The translations under genes and the position numbers were made by a program. The notes beneath the pieces are model-generated. The model did no database searches. It saw nothing but the letters and a program-made list of their open reading frames with translations, and was not told the DNA's origin. 64,000 nt of DNA from Marinobacter litoralis (GTDB lineage: Bacteria; Pseudomonadota; Gammaproteobacteria; Pseudomonadales; Oleiphilaceae): NCBI RefSeq assembly GCF_016427555.1, contig NZ_JAELVS010000001.1, forward strand, positions 682,001 to 746,000, written 5' to 3'. Below are positions 16,252-26,328 of this stretch, one piece after another. Within the stretch, counting starts at the first letter, position 1; each line of letters starts with the position of its first letter.

Positions 16252-18879
16252 GTGATTCGGGTAGAACTACCGGCGCTGATCGGGCGCCTTAACGAGATTT
16301 CCCGTCAGGCTCTGGAAGGGTCTGCCGCGCTGTGCATCAGCCGACAAGGGGCGGAAATTACGCCGGCACACCTGCTGTTCAAACTGCTGGAAACGCCGTT
16401 TTCCGATGTGCGTCAGATTCTCGAACAAACCGGTATCAACCATCAGCAACTGCAGCCTCTGGTGGGCGACAGCCTGAACGGCGAGCCACAAAGCGCCGAG
16501 CCATACCCGTCCTTTTCACCCTTGCTGGTGGAACTGATGCAGGACGCCTGGTTGCTGGCCTCAACCGAACTCGGCCACAGCGAATTGCGTTCTGGCGCCT
16601 TGTTCTTGGCGTTGTTGATGAACGCCGACCGCTACCTGATGCCACGAGTTGCCCAAGCCTTGGTGGACATTAACCGTGAACAACTGCGTAAGCAGTTCGA
16701 CCGGGTAACCGAAGGCTCTGTGGAACGCCCACAGCTGGCAGAGAACGGTGCGGCCAAGCCAGCGACCGAAGCCGACATGGACCCGCTCACGCGCTACGCC
16801 ACCGACTTCACCAAACTGGCCCGGGAAGAAAAACTCGACCCCGTGGTGTGCCGGGATGCCGAAATCGATCAAATGATCGATATCCTTTGCCGCCGCCGCA
16901 AGAACAACCCCATTGTGGTCGGCGATGCCGGTGTGGGTAAAAGTGCCGTGGTAGAAGGACTGGCCCTGCGGATTGTGAGTGGCGATGTGCCGGACCGCCT
17001 GAAAAACGTTGAACTCTGGACCCTGGACATGGGCGCGCTGCAAGCCGGTGCCTCGGTGAAAGGCGAGTTCGAAAAGCGTCTGAAAGGCGTCATCGAAGCG
17101 GTCAAAGGCTCGGCCACCCCGATCATCCTGTTCATCGACGAAGCCCATACCTTGATCGGCGCGGGTAACAGCGAAGGTGGTTCAGATGCCGCTAACCTGC
17201 TGAAACCCGCACTGGCCCGTGGCGAGCTGCGCACCATTGCCGCCACCACCTGGCGCGAGTACAAAAAATACTTCGAAAAAGACCCGGCTCTGAGCCGCCG
17301 TTTCCAGCCCGTGGCGCTGGACGAGCCCACGCCGGGTGAGGCTGTCCACATTCTACGCGGCCTGCGCACCGTCTACGAAAAAGCCCACAAAGTGCTAGTG
17401 GCCGACAGCGCCTTGAAAGCATCAGCTGAAATGTCTGCCCGATATCTGGCCGGCCGCCAACTGCCGGACAAAGCCATCGACGTACTGGACACCGCCTGCG
17501 CCCGGGTCAGCCTGAACCTGAGCACCCCGCCTCGTCGATTGAGCCACGTGCGCAGCGAATTGCACCAAATGGCCATGGAACAAGACTTGCTGAGCCGGGA
17601 ACACACGCTTGGCCAAGCGGTCGATAATGAACGAGAGCAGGCGCTGGAGCAGCGCATTGCCGAGCTTACCGCTGAATCCGAAGCCTTGGAGCAAAGCTGG
17701 AACGACCAGCGAGAGCTGGTGGCTCGTTTGGTCGAAATTCGCGAACAACTGCTCACCGGAGAAGTGTCGGAAGCTCTGGAAGCAACGACCGACGCCGACA
17801 ACGAAGAGCGCCCGGACCTGAAAAGCGAAGCTGCGGCTATTGAGCAGGAACTGGCGGAACTTCAAGCCGACGAACCGCTGGTTCACGCCCGCGTGGATGC
17901 CCGTCAAGTGGCTGAAGTGATCGCCGACTGGACCGGCATACCGGTCAACCGCATGACCACTGACGAGCTGGAAAAAATCACCCACTTGCCGGCATACCTG
18001 CAGGCCCACATCAAAGGCCAGGACACCGCTATCGATTGCCTGCACCAGCACCTGCTCACCGCCCGCGCCGACCTGCGCCGGCCCGGCCGCCCCATGGGCG
18101 CCTTCCTGCTGGTTGGCCCAAGTGGCGTGGGGAAAACCGAAACCGTGGTACAACTGGCCGAACTGCTCTACGGCGGCCGCCAGTTCCTAACCACCATCAA
18201 CATGTCTGAGTACCAAGAGAAACACACCGTTTCCCGCCTGATTGGCTCACCCCCGGGGTACGTTGGCTTTGGCGAAGGCGGCATCCTCACCGAAGCCATC
18301 CGTCAGAAACCCTACTCTGTGGTGTTGCTGGACGAGGTCGAAAAAGCCCACCCGGAAGTCCTCAACCTCTTCTATCAGGCTTTTGACAAAGGCGAACTGG
18401 CAGACGGCGAAGGCCGGTTGATCGATTGCAAAAACGTAGTCTTCTTCCTGACCTCCAACCTTGGCTACCAAACCATCGTTAACCACGCTGAAGAGCCGGA
18501 AAAGATCGAAGAGGCGCTTTACCCGGAACTGGCCAACTTCTTCAAACCGGCCTTGCTGGCGCGCATGGAAGTGGTGCCCTACCTGCCGTTGGGCGAAGAC
18601 ACCCTCAACCGCATCGTGGGCGATAAACTCCAGCGCCTTGCTGACCAAATCACGGCCCGCTACCACACCGAAGTGGCGCTGGAAGACGGCCTGGTAGAAG
18701 CCATCCGCAGCCGCGCCACCCGAAGCGAAAACGGTGCACGGATGCTGGAATCGATCATCGAAGGTGAATTGCTGCCACCGGTGTCCCTGGCGCTGCTGGA
18801 AAAACTGGCGGCACGAGAACCGGTGACCAAGGTCACGCTGGGCGTGAACGACGGAAAGTTCACCGGGGTCGTTGCCTGA
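16252..18879 (+). CDS. tssH: T6SS sheath-recycling AAA+ ATPase TssH (ClpV)
   Basis: An 875-residue ClpV-type unfoldase that disassembles contracted TssBC sheaths. It has the N domain (about 1-150; EITPAHLLFKLLE), a first AAA+ module with Walker A GDAGVGKS (224-231) and FIDEAHTLIGAG, the coiled middle domain (about 430-540), a second AAA+ module with GPSGVGKT (622-629) and LLDEVEKAHPEV, and a D2-small C-terminal domain. I chose the GTG at 16252 with AAGGA upstream, which gives the standard N-domain start. It follows tssL by 10 bases. The hairpin element at 18903-19001 lies directly after its stop. Confidence 0.96.
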   Translation: MIRVELPALIGRLNEISRQALEGSAALCISRQGAEITPAHLLFKLLETPFSDVRQILEQTGINHQQLQPLVGDSLNGEPQSAEPYPSFSPLLVELMQDAWLLASTELGHSELRSGALFLALLMNADRYLMPRVAQALVDINREQLRKQFDRVTEGSVERPQLAENGAAKPATEADMDPLTRYATDFTKLAREEKLDPVVCRDAEIDQMIDILCRRRKNNPIVVGDAGVGKSAVVEGLALRIVSGDVPDRLKNVELWTLDMGALQAGASVKGEFEKRLKGVIEAVKGSATPIILFIDEAHTLIGAGNSEGGSDAANLLKPALARGELRTIAATTWREYKKYFEKDPALSRRFQPVALDEPTPGEAVHILRGLRTVYEKAHKVLVADSALKASAEMSARYLAGRQLPDKAIDVLDTACARVSLNLSTPPRRLSHVRSELHQMAMEQDLLSREHTLGQAVDNEREQALEQRIAELTAESEALEQSWNDQRELVARLVEIREQLLTGEVSEALEATTDADNEERPDLKSEAAAIEQELAELQADEPLVHARVDARQVAEVIADWTGIPVNRMTTDELEKITHLPAYLQAHIKGQDTAIDCLHQHLLTARADLRRPGRPMGAFLLVGPSGVGKTETVVQLAELLYGGRQFLTTINMSEYQEKHTVSRLIGSPPGYVGFGEGGILTEAIRQKPYSVVLLDEVEKAHPEVLNLFYQAFDKGELADGEGRLIDCKNVVFFLTSNLGYQTIVNHAEEPEKIEEALYPELANFFKPALLARMEVVPYLPLGEDTLNRIVGDKLQRLADQITARYHTEVALEDGLVEAIRSRATRSENGARMLESIIEGELLPPVSLALLEKLAAREPVTKVTLGVNDGKFTGVVA

Positions 18880-18902
18880 CGGCCAATAGAAATGGAGCGT
18901 AG

Positions 18903-19001
18903 CCTGCGGGGTGGCTTTCCAAAACCCTGCGGAGCCATGGATGGCGGAGCGGAGCGTACAAGGATGTATTCACAGCGTGTTTTGGAAAGCCACCCCGCAG
19001 G
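18903..19001. repeat. hairpin element with conserved GCGGAGCCATGGATGGCGGA loop (copy 2)
   Basis: Arms 18903-18925 and 18979-19001 are perfectly complementary over 23 bases. The loop (18926-18978) contains GCGGAGCCATGGATGGCGGA and matches the loop at 9342-9396, and the innermost stem (TTCCAAAA facing TTTTGGAA) is also shared. The outer stem (CCTGCGGGGTGGCT) is unrelated to copy 1. It sits between the clpV stop (18879) and the vasH start (19048), with no T-run after it. Confidence 0.88.
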
Positions 19002-19047
19002 ATGCGCGGGCGACAATCTCCTAAGTCACTGTTCTGGGGTAGAAAGC

Positions 19048-20622
19048 ATGGGACGGATGCAGATGGAACTGCACACCGGTATAGAACTGGCGGTAGCACT
19101 GATCAAGCAGGACACACTCCCTGCCTTGCTCGACACAGCCACCCGCCAACTCGAAAACGCCTTTGGCCTCAGCAAATGCTGGGCCCTCGAACTCGACCTC
19201 AGTGGCCGAACGCTCCACTGTGGCCAGTTAGGTGATGCCAGCGAATTCGACTGTGGCGACTTCAGCCACCCCTTCGCCCACGTACTGCAAACCGGAAAAC
19301 CGCGCGAACTCACCCGCGCAGCCAGCTACCGGCTCGACCACACCGGCTTCCAAACCCTGTTCGAACACAGCGACTGCCCCAGAAGCCTCTGGCTCGAACC
19401 ACTCACCGGCGCAGACGGCCGCACCCTTGGCGTACTCGCCCTGTGCGGTGACCACGACGACTGGCAAAGCATTCTCGGCCAACCCTTGTACACCGGCCTG
19501 AAACAACTGCTGGTGCATCAATGGATCAGCCAACTGCAAACTCGCGACCAGGTCTGGCAGCGGCGCATGCTTAAACGCTCGCTGGATCACCTCCACGATG
19601 CCGAAAGCGTACGCCAGCGCTGCCAGCAACTGTCCCACACATTGGTGGGCAACTCCGAAGCCATGACCAACCTCCGGGCACAAGTCGTGCGCGCGGCCAG
19701 CAGCCAGCTTTCAGTGCTAATCCAAGGTGAAACCGGTTGTGGAAAAGACGTGGTCGCCCGAGGTGTCCACGATTTGTCCGAACGGGCGAAAGGCCCGATG
19801 GTCGTGGTGAACTGCGCCGCCATCCCCGACACCCTGCTGGAAAGCGAACTGTTCGGCCACACCAAAGGCGCCTTCTCCGGTGCCGATCAAGCCAAAGAAG
19901 GGCTATTGGCGCAGGCCAACGGCGGCACCCTGTTTCTGGACGAAATCGGCGACATGCCTATGGCCCTGCAATCCAAATTGTTACGGGTTCTGGAAAGCCG
20001 GCAGTTCCGCCCCTTGGGCGCTCGGGAAGAACAGTTTTCAGACTTCCGCTTGGTGGCCGCAACCCACCAACCGCTGCAGCAAGGCATTGATGAAGGCCGG
20101 TTCCGCCGGGACCTGTTCTATCGCCTCAGCCAGTTCCCGCTGCGAGTGATCCCGCTGCGCGAACGTACCGACGATCTCGAAGCGCTGAGCCGGCATTTCA
20201 TCCGGCTCTACGTTGAACGCGAAGGCAGTGGGCCGCTGGGCATCAGCAGCCACGCGTTGAAGCGACTGGCGGGCTATGACTTCCCCGGCAACGTGCGGGA
20301 ATTACGCAACATCATTGAACTGGCTTGCCTGCAAACGGCCGCCAACGGCGACATTCAGCCCGAGGCACTGCGATTGGATGACCTGCTGATGGACGCCGGA
20401 CAAACTGCCGCCGAGATCGCAGACGTAGCGGCGATTCCGGGCATTCCGGTGGCCGAGGAAATTCGGGATCTGAAAGCCGCCGCACAGGCATTCGAGGCCG
20501 CCATCATTCGCGAACGCCTGCAACAATACCGCGGCAACCGGGCCCAGGCCGCCGAGAGTTTGGGTTTACCCAAGCGAACACTGGCCCATAAATGTCTGAA
20601 GTATCAGGTAACCGACGTATGA
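19048..20622 (+). CDS. vasH: sigma-54-dependent T6SS transcriptional activator (VasH-like)
   Basis: A 524-residue bacterial enhancer-binding protein. It has an N-terminal GAF-like sensor (about 1-170), a sigma-54-interacting AAA+ domain (about 200-430) with Walker A GETGCGKD (227-234), and a C-terminal Fis-type helix-turn-helix (NRAQAAESLGLPKRTLAHK). The sigma-54-contacting loop reads GAFSGA (274-279) instead of the canonical GAFTGA. In Vibrio cholerae VasH activates hcp operons from sigma-54 promoters, and the same is expected here. Upstream in-frame codons come from the hairpin element, so I start at the ATG at 19048. Its stop overlaps the next start (ATGA). Confidence 0.9.
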   Translation: MGRMQMELHTGIELAVALIKQDTLPALLDTATRQLENAFGLSKCWALELDLSGRTLHCGQLGDASEFDCGDFSHPFAHVLQTGKPRELTRAASYRLDHTGFQTLFEHSDCPRSLWLEPLTGADGRTLGVLALCGDHDDWQSILGQPLYTGLKQLLVHQWISQLQTRDQVWQRRMLKRSLDHLHDAESVRQRCQQLSHTLVGNSEAMTNLRAQVVRAASSQLSVLIQGETGCGKDVVARGVHDLSERAKGPMVVVNCAAIPDTLLESELFGHTKGAFSGADQAKEGLLAQANGGTLFLDEIGDMPMALQSKLLRVLESRQFRPLGAREEQFSDFRLVAATHQPLQQGIDEGRFRRDLFYRLSQFPLRVIPLRERTDDLEALSRHFIRLYVEREGSGPLGISSHALKRLAGYDFPGNVRELRNIIELACLQTAANGDIQPEALRLDDLLMDAGQTAAEIADVAAIPGIPVAEEIRDLKAAAQAFEAAIIRERLQQYRGNRAQAAESLGLPKRTLAHKCLKYQVTDV

Positions 20623-21260
20623 CCCTGAAAGACCAAACCCGAGCCCAACTACTCGGCCTCGCACTAGTGCTGATGAGCAGCGCCGGGCAAGCGGATACCC
20701 GCCTGAGCGATGCCCAAACCTGCACCGAAGAAGCCAATCGGCTGGTCCGCTTGGCGTGCTTTGATGAGGTGTTTGACACCCCCTTGGCTCGATACGAAAC
20801 CGGCACCAACGGCGCGGTGATTCGCCAGCCCGAACGTTGGCGCCAGGCCTTTGCGCAAGCGGGTCAAAGCGATGCCAGTGGTCCGATCTACCGCAATACC
20901 GGCTCGGCTGCCGGACACATGGTAACGGTAGCCGCTTTGGGGGCTCAGCCTCCGCGGCCGGTGCTGACACTCCAGTGCCACAACAACATCACGGAATTGA
21001 CGGTGATGTTGCCGAAACCGATCAACCGGGAGCGGGTGGACGTCGCGTTGGCGTCGGCACCCAGTCAGTGGCGAGTGCGGGATGAAGGGCTGGTGGTGAG
21101 TGCTGGCCGTGGCCTGCCGGCGATACGTTCAGTGCTTGATATTGTACACCAGCCTGATGTCCGCATTCAGGCCGGTGCGCCGGAACTGGATGGCTTGTTG
21201 TTTGACCTGACCGGTTACCGCGACGCCATTCGCCCTCTGCGACAAGCCTGTGGCTGGTGA
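20619..21260 (+). CDS. T6SS-associated periplasmic protein TagO (VasI-like)
   Basis: A 213-residue protein starting at the ATG that overlaps the vasH stop (ATGA). A signal peptide (about 1-24, LLGLALVLMSSAGQA) is followed by the VasI/TagO pattern: a Cys pair around CTEEANRLVRLACFDEVFD, then PVLTLQCHNNITELTVMLPKPI. The position between vasH and tssA matches V. cholerae vasI. Its precise role in assembly is not established here; it is presumed periplasmic. Confidence 0.82.
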   Translation: MTLKDQTRAQLLGLALVLMSSAGQADTRLSDAQTCTEEANRLVRLACFDEVFDTPLARYETGTNGAVIRQPERWRQAFAQAGQSDASGPIYRNTGSAAGHMVTVAALGAQPPRPVLTLQCHNNITELTVMLPKPINRERVDVALASAPSQWRVRDEGLVVSAGRGLPAIRSVLDIVHQPDVRIQAGAPELDGLLFDLTGYRDAIRPLRQACGW

Positions 21261-21270
21261 GGAGAGTGCT

Positions 21271-22710
21271 ATGCAAGTGATTGAACAGCACCCATACGTT
21301 GATCAGGTTCTCAGCGCCATCCCAGGAGATTCCGGTGTGGGTGACAACCTTGCCGACGATTCCGTGCTGGAGTTTCTGGAAGACGAAGTGATGAAGGTGG
21401 GCTCGCTGGCTCACAACGACATCAATTGGCAAAAAGTGCAGAGCGAATCTCTGCAATTGCTGGCAGACCGAAGCAAAGACCTGAAAGTACTAGGCTTTTT
21501 CATGCTGAGCTTGCAGCAGGGCAAGGATGGCGAGCACTTCGCCTTGTCCTTGTATCTGCTGCACCGGGTGTTGGATGACTGGTGGGAAAACGCGTGGCCT
21601 TACCCGGGAGCCAAGGGACAGCGGGCCCGAAAAATGCTGTTCACCCAGATTGTGCAGCGTGCGGTTAAAAGCGTGGACGGTCTGGGTTTTGATGCCAGTG
21701 TGGGTGATGGGCGGCAGTTTTGCCTGAACCTGATTGCCAAGCTGGATGAGCAGGCGCGGAACCGGGATTTACCGGATGACCCGCTGTTCGAGTTGAAACG
21801 GGCTGTGGATAAGTTGCCAAAGCCGGATCAAAGCAGCAGCCAGCAACTGGCTTCAACGGTTGCATCGGCAAGTCCCGCGCAAACGCAGCCTGCTCAAGCG
21901 CCGGCACAGCCAACCGCAGCTCCGGCGGCCTTGGGCAATCTCACTCTGGACCCTGGCAACGAACGAGCAACCCGCCAAAGCTTGCTGAAAGTGGCGGAGT
22001 TGTTGACCAGTACCGAACCGGACAACCCCTTGGGCTATCAGCTGCGCCGTTACGCCATTTGGCAAAACATCACCAGCCTGCCGCCGACACGGGACGGCAT
22101 TCGTACCGATTTGGCCGCCGTCAGTGCAGACCGGGTTGCGGACTACAAAGAAGCGCTGGAAAAAACGCCCGACAACGACTTGTGGCAGCGCATTGAGCAA
22201 AGCTTATCGGTGAGCCCGTTTTGGCTCGATGGCCATTGGCTGAGCGCCCTTGCAGCCCAAGCTCTGGGTCATAACCGCTGTGCGGAAGCGATACGAGAAG
22301 CGTTGAAAACATTTGTTGAACAGTTACCGAAACTTGCCGAGTTGACCTTCAACGACCAAACACCGTTTCTCAGTGAACAAGCGGCAGAGTGGATGCATAC
22401 CGTCCCGGCTTCGGCCAAAGCCGGTGGCGGCAGTTCAAACCCCTGGGAGCAAGCTCTGGAAACGGCGCTTGAGTTGGTGCAGCAGAACAAGCTGTCATCC
22501 GCTCTGGAGTTGTTGGAGCAAGGGTTGGCCGACGCTCGCGAGCCTAGGGAGAAATTCTACTGGCGCCTGGCGACGGCAAAACTGATGAAAGAAAGCGGCC
22601 TGAAAGCCATGGCTGCACAACAGATTCAGGACCTGCAAGGGCAGGTTCACGGGTTGGTTCTGGAAGACTGGGAACCGGCTTTGATCAAACAAATGGAACG
22701 GCTGGCATAA
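21271..22710 (+). CDS. tssA: T6SS assembly protein TssA (VasJ type)
   Basis: A 479-residue TssA-family protein with an N-terminal ImpA_N domain (about 1-130; LGFFMLSLQQGKDGEHFALSL, DDWWENAWPYPGAKGQRARK), an Ala/Pro/Gln-rich linker (about 185-225) and a C-terminal VasJ-type domain (WEQALETALELVQQNKLSSA). TssA proteins prime sheath polymerisation or stabilise its distal end. I chose the ATG at 21271 behind GAGGAGAG. The gene sits between tagO and tssM as in V. cholerae. The long linker is not unusual for this subclass. Confidence 0.9.
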   Translation: MQVIEQHPYVDQVLSAIPGDSGVGDNLADDSVLEFLEDEVMKVGSLAHNDINWQKVQSESLQLLADRSKDLKVLGFFMLSLQQGKDGEHFALSLYLLHRVLDDWWENAWPYPGAKGQRARKMLFTQIVQRAVKSVDGLGFDASVGDGRQFCLNLIAKLDEQARNRDLPDDPLFELKRAVDKLPKPDQSSSQQLASTVASASPAQTQPAQAPAQPTAAPAALGNLTLDPGNERATRQSLLKVAELLTSTEPDNPLGYQLRRYAIWQNITSLPPTRDGIRTDLAAVSADRVADYKEALEKTPDNDLWQRIEQSLSVSPFWLDGHWLSALAAQALGHNRCAEAIREALKTFVEQLPKLAELTFNDQTPFLSEQAAEWMHTVPASAKAGGGSSNPWEQALETALELVQQNKLSSALELLEQGLADAREPREKFYWRLATAKLMKESGLKAMAAQQIQDLQGQVHGLVLEDWEPALIKQMERLA

Positions 22711-22743
22711 CCGCCACACGCATTAAACGCAGGAATGGAAACC

Positions 22744-25700
22744 ATGTGGAGAAAATCATTACTCATTGGTCGATGGCTGCTGCCATACCTTCGTAACGCC
22801 GCCCCGGTCACGCTGACCTTGGGCGTGATCGCCCTGCTGGTTGCGACTTGGTGGTTAGGGCCACGGCTGGAGATCAACGGCGAGTACCCGTTGATGGCGT
22901 GGCAGATGCGGGCGCTGGTGACTCTCGGTGTTGTTCTGCTGGTGGTCATATTCTGGGGCATGGCGCTGGCTCGCCGGTTAAGCAAGGTCAATAAGGCCAA
23001 AGCGGCCGAGCAACAAGAGCAAGAAGACCCGATTCTACCGATGGAGCGCCGGCAACAACGGTTGCTGGATCGCCAGTTACAGGCACTCAAGAGCAACTTG
23101 CCGGGCCGAAAAGGTTTGTATCGCCTGCCGTGGTATTTGGTGATGGGGCTTGAAGATGCCGGTAAAACAAGCCTGATTCAGCGCTCGGGGCAAACCTACA
23201 CCCTGACCAACGTCACCCGCAATAACCGGGGCGATCGCAACCCCTTCGGTTTCGATTGGTGGATTGGTGATAACGGCGTTCTGATTGATCCAGACGGCGA
23301 ATTGCTAAGCCAGAATCAGGGAGAAGGGGCCTCGGGTGAAATCCAGAACCGGTTGTGGAACCACTTCATCGGCTGGCTGGAAAACAGCCGCCCGCAAAGA
23401 CCGCTGAACGGCCTGATCCTTGCCGTCGATTTGGCGCGATTGAGCACGGCCAATGAGCAACAGCGGGAAACCCACGCCATTTTATTACGCACCCGGATAA
23501 GGGAGCTCATGGAGCAGTTGGGCTCGCGCCTGCCGGTGTACGTCACCTTCACCAAAATGGACTTGATGTACGGCTTTGCCCCGTTCGTTAGAGCCATGTC
23601 GAAGGCTGAAAAAGATCAGGCGCTCGGCTTCACCTTCCAGCTGGATAACCAGCAAGATCACGACGAATGGCTTGAACAGTTCGCGGAACAATACAGCGAG
23701 TTGGTGGATGAGCTGAGCCAGCGCTTACCAGACGTGCTTGCCGATACTCGGGACGCTGAAGAGCGGGCGGCAGCGTATTCCTTCACGCGCCAGCTGGCGG
23801 GCCTCAAGCCGGCGGTAGAGCAGTTCCTCAGCGACTTGCTGTCCGCTGACGCTTTCTCGACACCGGCTTTGGTGCGGGGCACCTATTTCACCTCCGTTCT
23901 GCAGGAAGGGGTGCCTGAAGATGCCTTCGTGGCTGCCGCTGCCCGCAATTACCAGATGAGCGGTCCGATTCAACCGGCGCAGCGGAATGCCCAGTCAGTC
24001 AGTTTGTTCACCAAGAACCTGTTCCCGGGTGTGATCTATCGCGAGGCCGGTCTGGCCGGTGATAACCGAAAAGTGATCAAAAAGCGCCACCGCAAAGTCG
24101 CGATGGCTTCAATTGTCGCTCTGTGTGCCGGCGCAGGTATGACGGCCGGCTGGCAGCACTATTTCATCAAGAATGCCGAAGCTGCGGCGCAGGTGGAAAA
24201 CCGGGTTAACGCCTTCCTGAACGATTGGCAGCCGGTTGGCTACGAGCCGGACACAACCGGCCGCAACCTGCTACAACCACTGGATGAGCTTCGAGAAGCC
24301 ACCCTGGCGTTCGGCGACTACCGTAAAGAGTGGCCCCTGGTCACCGATATGGGCCTGTATCAAGGCCATAAAGTTGGGCCGGAAGTGGATGCTGCCTATC
24401 TGGATATGCTGGCCTATCAATACCTTCCGGCGCTGATGTTCGGTGTGATGGAAGAGATGGGGCAAGCGCCGGATAACAGCACTGAGCGGTTGGAGCACTT
24501 GCGGGTTCTGCGCATGATGTATGACGAAAGCGGCCGCCGTGGCGACATCGTATCGGAATACATGCGCGAATATTGGCAAGCGCGTTTCCCCGGCCAGCGG
24601 GAAGTACAGAACCGGCTGCACAGCCATCTGCAGTACGCGATGGCGCACACCAACCTTGCGGGTATGGCCGCCGAAGGTGATCAGGCGGCGAGCATGGCAC
24701 TGGCACCTTTCCGGAGCAGTGTGCAGTGGGCGCAGCACGAATTGGGTCGGATCAGCACCCCGGACAGGGTGTATCGTGATCTGAAAGTTGAAGCCGGTCG
24801 GGATTTTCAGTCGCCGCTGGAGTTGGCGCGTAGCTCTGGCCCGGCCTTTGCCACCGTCTTCACTTGCGTGGATGCCTACGGCGAGCCGCAGGGCGACGCC
24901 TTGCCGGCAGAGGACGACCCGCTCTCCATTCCGGCACTGTTGACCCGGGACGGCCTGGAAAAATGGTTCCTGCGTCAATCAAGCTCGGTAACGGAACTGG
25001 CCTTGGTCGATGCCTGGGTGTTAGGGCGCCGGAACGACGTGGATTTCAGTAAAGCTGATGAAGCCGAGTTACTGTCGAGCTTGCAGACTCTGTATGCCGA
25101 AAACTACGCCAACGTGTGGCGCACCGCGCTCAGCCGAATCGATGTGCACCGTTTTGAAGACTTGAATCATGGCGTGCGTATCCTTGAAAGCTTGACCAGC
25201 GGCCATCAGCCATTGGCACGCATGCTTGGCCAGGTGCAGGCCAATACCAAGCTGATTCCTGCCGGTGAAGGTGAGGCCGAAGTGGCTCGAAAACTGCTGC
25301 AGGAGTCGCCGCATTACCGAATGCTGCAGGACATCGAGCGCCAGTTTGACGACCTGAACCGGCTGACTCGCAAAAACAGCGACCAGCCCAGTGGTCTGGA
25401 AGAAGTCATGGTGGTGGTAGCCGAGTTGCACGAGTACATGCGCAGCATTCAGGAATCACCGGATTCCGGCAAAGCCGCTTTGAGCGCCGCCCGCGCTCGC
25501 ATGGCTTTGCAGGGCTCCGACCCCATCTTTACGCTCCAGCGTATGGCTAGTCATCAGCCCGAGCCGCTGAATCGCTTGTTAAGCCGACTGGCTACCGAAA
25601 GCTGGCGAGTGGTGCTTGATCGTGCCGTGGCCCAGCTTGAGCGGGAGTGGTACCGGGAAGTGTATCAGCCGTTCCAGCAAACCCTCGCTCGACATTACCC

Positions 25701-26328
25701 GTTTGCGGCAGACGCGAACCGGGACGCAGCGTTGCAGGATTTCGAGCGCTTCTTCGCCCCGGACGGTATTTTGGAGTCTTTCTACAACAATAATCTGAAG
25801 CTGTTTTTGGAAGACCACCCTGAACAGGTCGGCGATGCCCGTCGCGCGAGCTTGGTGCGCCGCGATGTGCGAGCCGCCTTGGAACGGGCCCGCCAGATTC
25901 GCCAGGCGTTCTTCACCCGCAGTGGCACGCTGGATGTCGAATTCGCGCTAGAGCCACTGAACCTCACCAACAACAAGCGCCGCGCCGTGGTGAATATCGA
26001 TGGGCAACTGGTGGAGTTCTCCCATGGACCCCGGCAAAGCATCCCGCTGGTCTGGCCGAACACGCTGCGTGACAGCGTCGAAAGCCGCATTACCCTGGTG
26101 CCGATACAGGTGAACCGCTCACCGCGCAGCATTTCCGAACGTGGCCCCTGGGCGCTCTTCCGGCTGTTGAACAAAGCAGAAATCACCGGAGTCAGCAGTA
26201 ATGCGGTGGATGTGATGTTCAAAGTGGACGATGGCGAGATGCGTTACCGCCTGCATGCAGCCAGTAATACCAACCCGTTCACACAGCAGATGCTTGCAGG
26301 GTACCGAATACCCCGCAGCTTGTATTAG
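22744..26328 (+). CDS. tssM: T6SS membrane complex protein TssM (IcmF/VasK)
   Basis: A 1194-residue IcmF-like protein spanning the inner membrane. Two N-terminal helices (about 17-38 and 54-76) precede a cytoplasmic domain with Walker A GLEDAGKT (135-142), meaning the NTP-binding type of TssM. A third helix lies near 455 (ASIVALCAGAGMTAGW), followed by a large periplasmic region that binds TssJ, ending in an IcmF C-terminal domain (KVDDGEMRYRLHAASNTNPF). I chose the ATG at 22744 because AGGA upstream is well spaced for it and too close to the ATG at 22735. About 100 bases separate it from vgrG. Confidence 0.95.
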   Translation: MWRKSLLIGRWLLPYLRNAAPVTLTLGVIALLVATWWLGPRLEINGEYPLMAWQMRALVTLGVVLLVVIFWGMALARRLSKVNKAKAAEQQEQEDPILPMERRQQRLLDRQLQALKSNLPGRKGLYRLPWYLVMGLEDAGKTSLIQRSGQTYTLTNVTRNNRGDRNPFGFDWWIGDNGVLIDPDGELLSQNQGEGASGEIQNRLWNHFIGWLENSRPQRPLNGLILAVDLARLSTANEQQRETHAILLRTRIRELMEQLGSRLPVYVTFTKMDLMYGFAPFVRAMSKAEKDQALGFTFQLDNQQDHDEWLEQFAEQYSELVDELSQRLPDVLADTRDAEERAAAYSFTRQLAGLKPAVEQFLSDLLSADAFSTPALVRGTYFTSVLQEGVPEDAFVAAAARNYQMSGPIQPAQRNAQSVSLFTKNLFPGVIYREAGLAGDNRKVIKKRHRKVAMASIVALCAGAGMTAGWQHYFIKNAEAAAQVENRVNAFLNDWQPVGYEPDTTGRNLLQPLDELREATLAFGDYRKEWPLVTDMGLYQGHKVGPEVDAAYLDMLAYQYLPALMFGVMEEMGQAPDNSTERLEHLRVLRMMYDESGRRGDIVSEYMREYWQARFPGQREVQNRLHSHLQYAMAHTNLAGMAAEGDQAASMALAPFRSSVQWAQHELGRISTPDRVYRDLKVEAGRDFQSPLELARSSGPAFATVFTCVDAYGEPQGDALPAEDDPLSIPALLTRDGLEKWFLRQSSSVTELALVDAWVLGRRNDVDFSKADEAELLSSLQTLYAENYANVWRTALSRIDVHRFEDLNHGVRILESLTSGHQPLARMLGQVQANTKLIPAGEGEAEVARKLLQESPHYRMLQDIERQFDDLNRLTRKNSDQPSGLEEVMVVVAELHEYMRSIQESPDSGKAALSAARARMALQGSDPIFTLQRMASHQPEPLNRLLSRLATESWRVVLDRAVAQLEREWYREVYQPFQQTLARHYPFAADANRDAALQDFERFFAPDGILESFYNNNLKLFLEDHPEQVGDARRASLVRRDVRAALERARQIRQAFFTRSGTLDVEFALEPLNLTNNKRRAVVNIDGQLVEFSHGPRQSIPLVWPNTLRDSVESRITLVPIQVNRSPRSISERGPWALFRLLNKAEITGVSSNAVDVMFKVDDGEMRYRLHAASNTNPFTQQMLAGYRIPRSLY

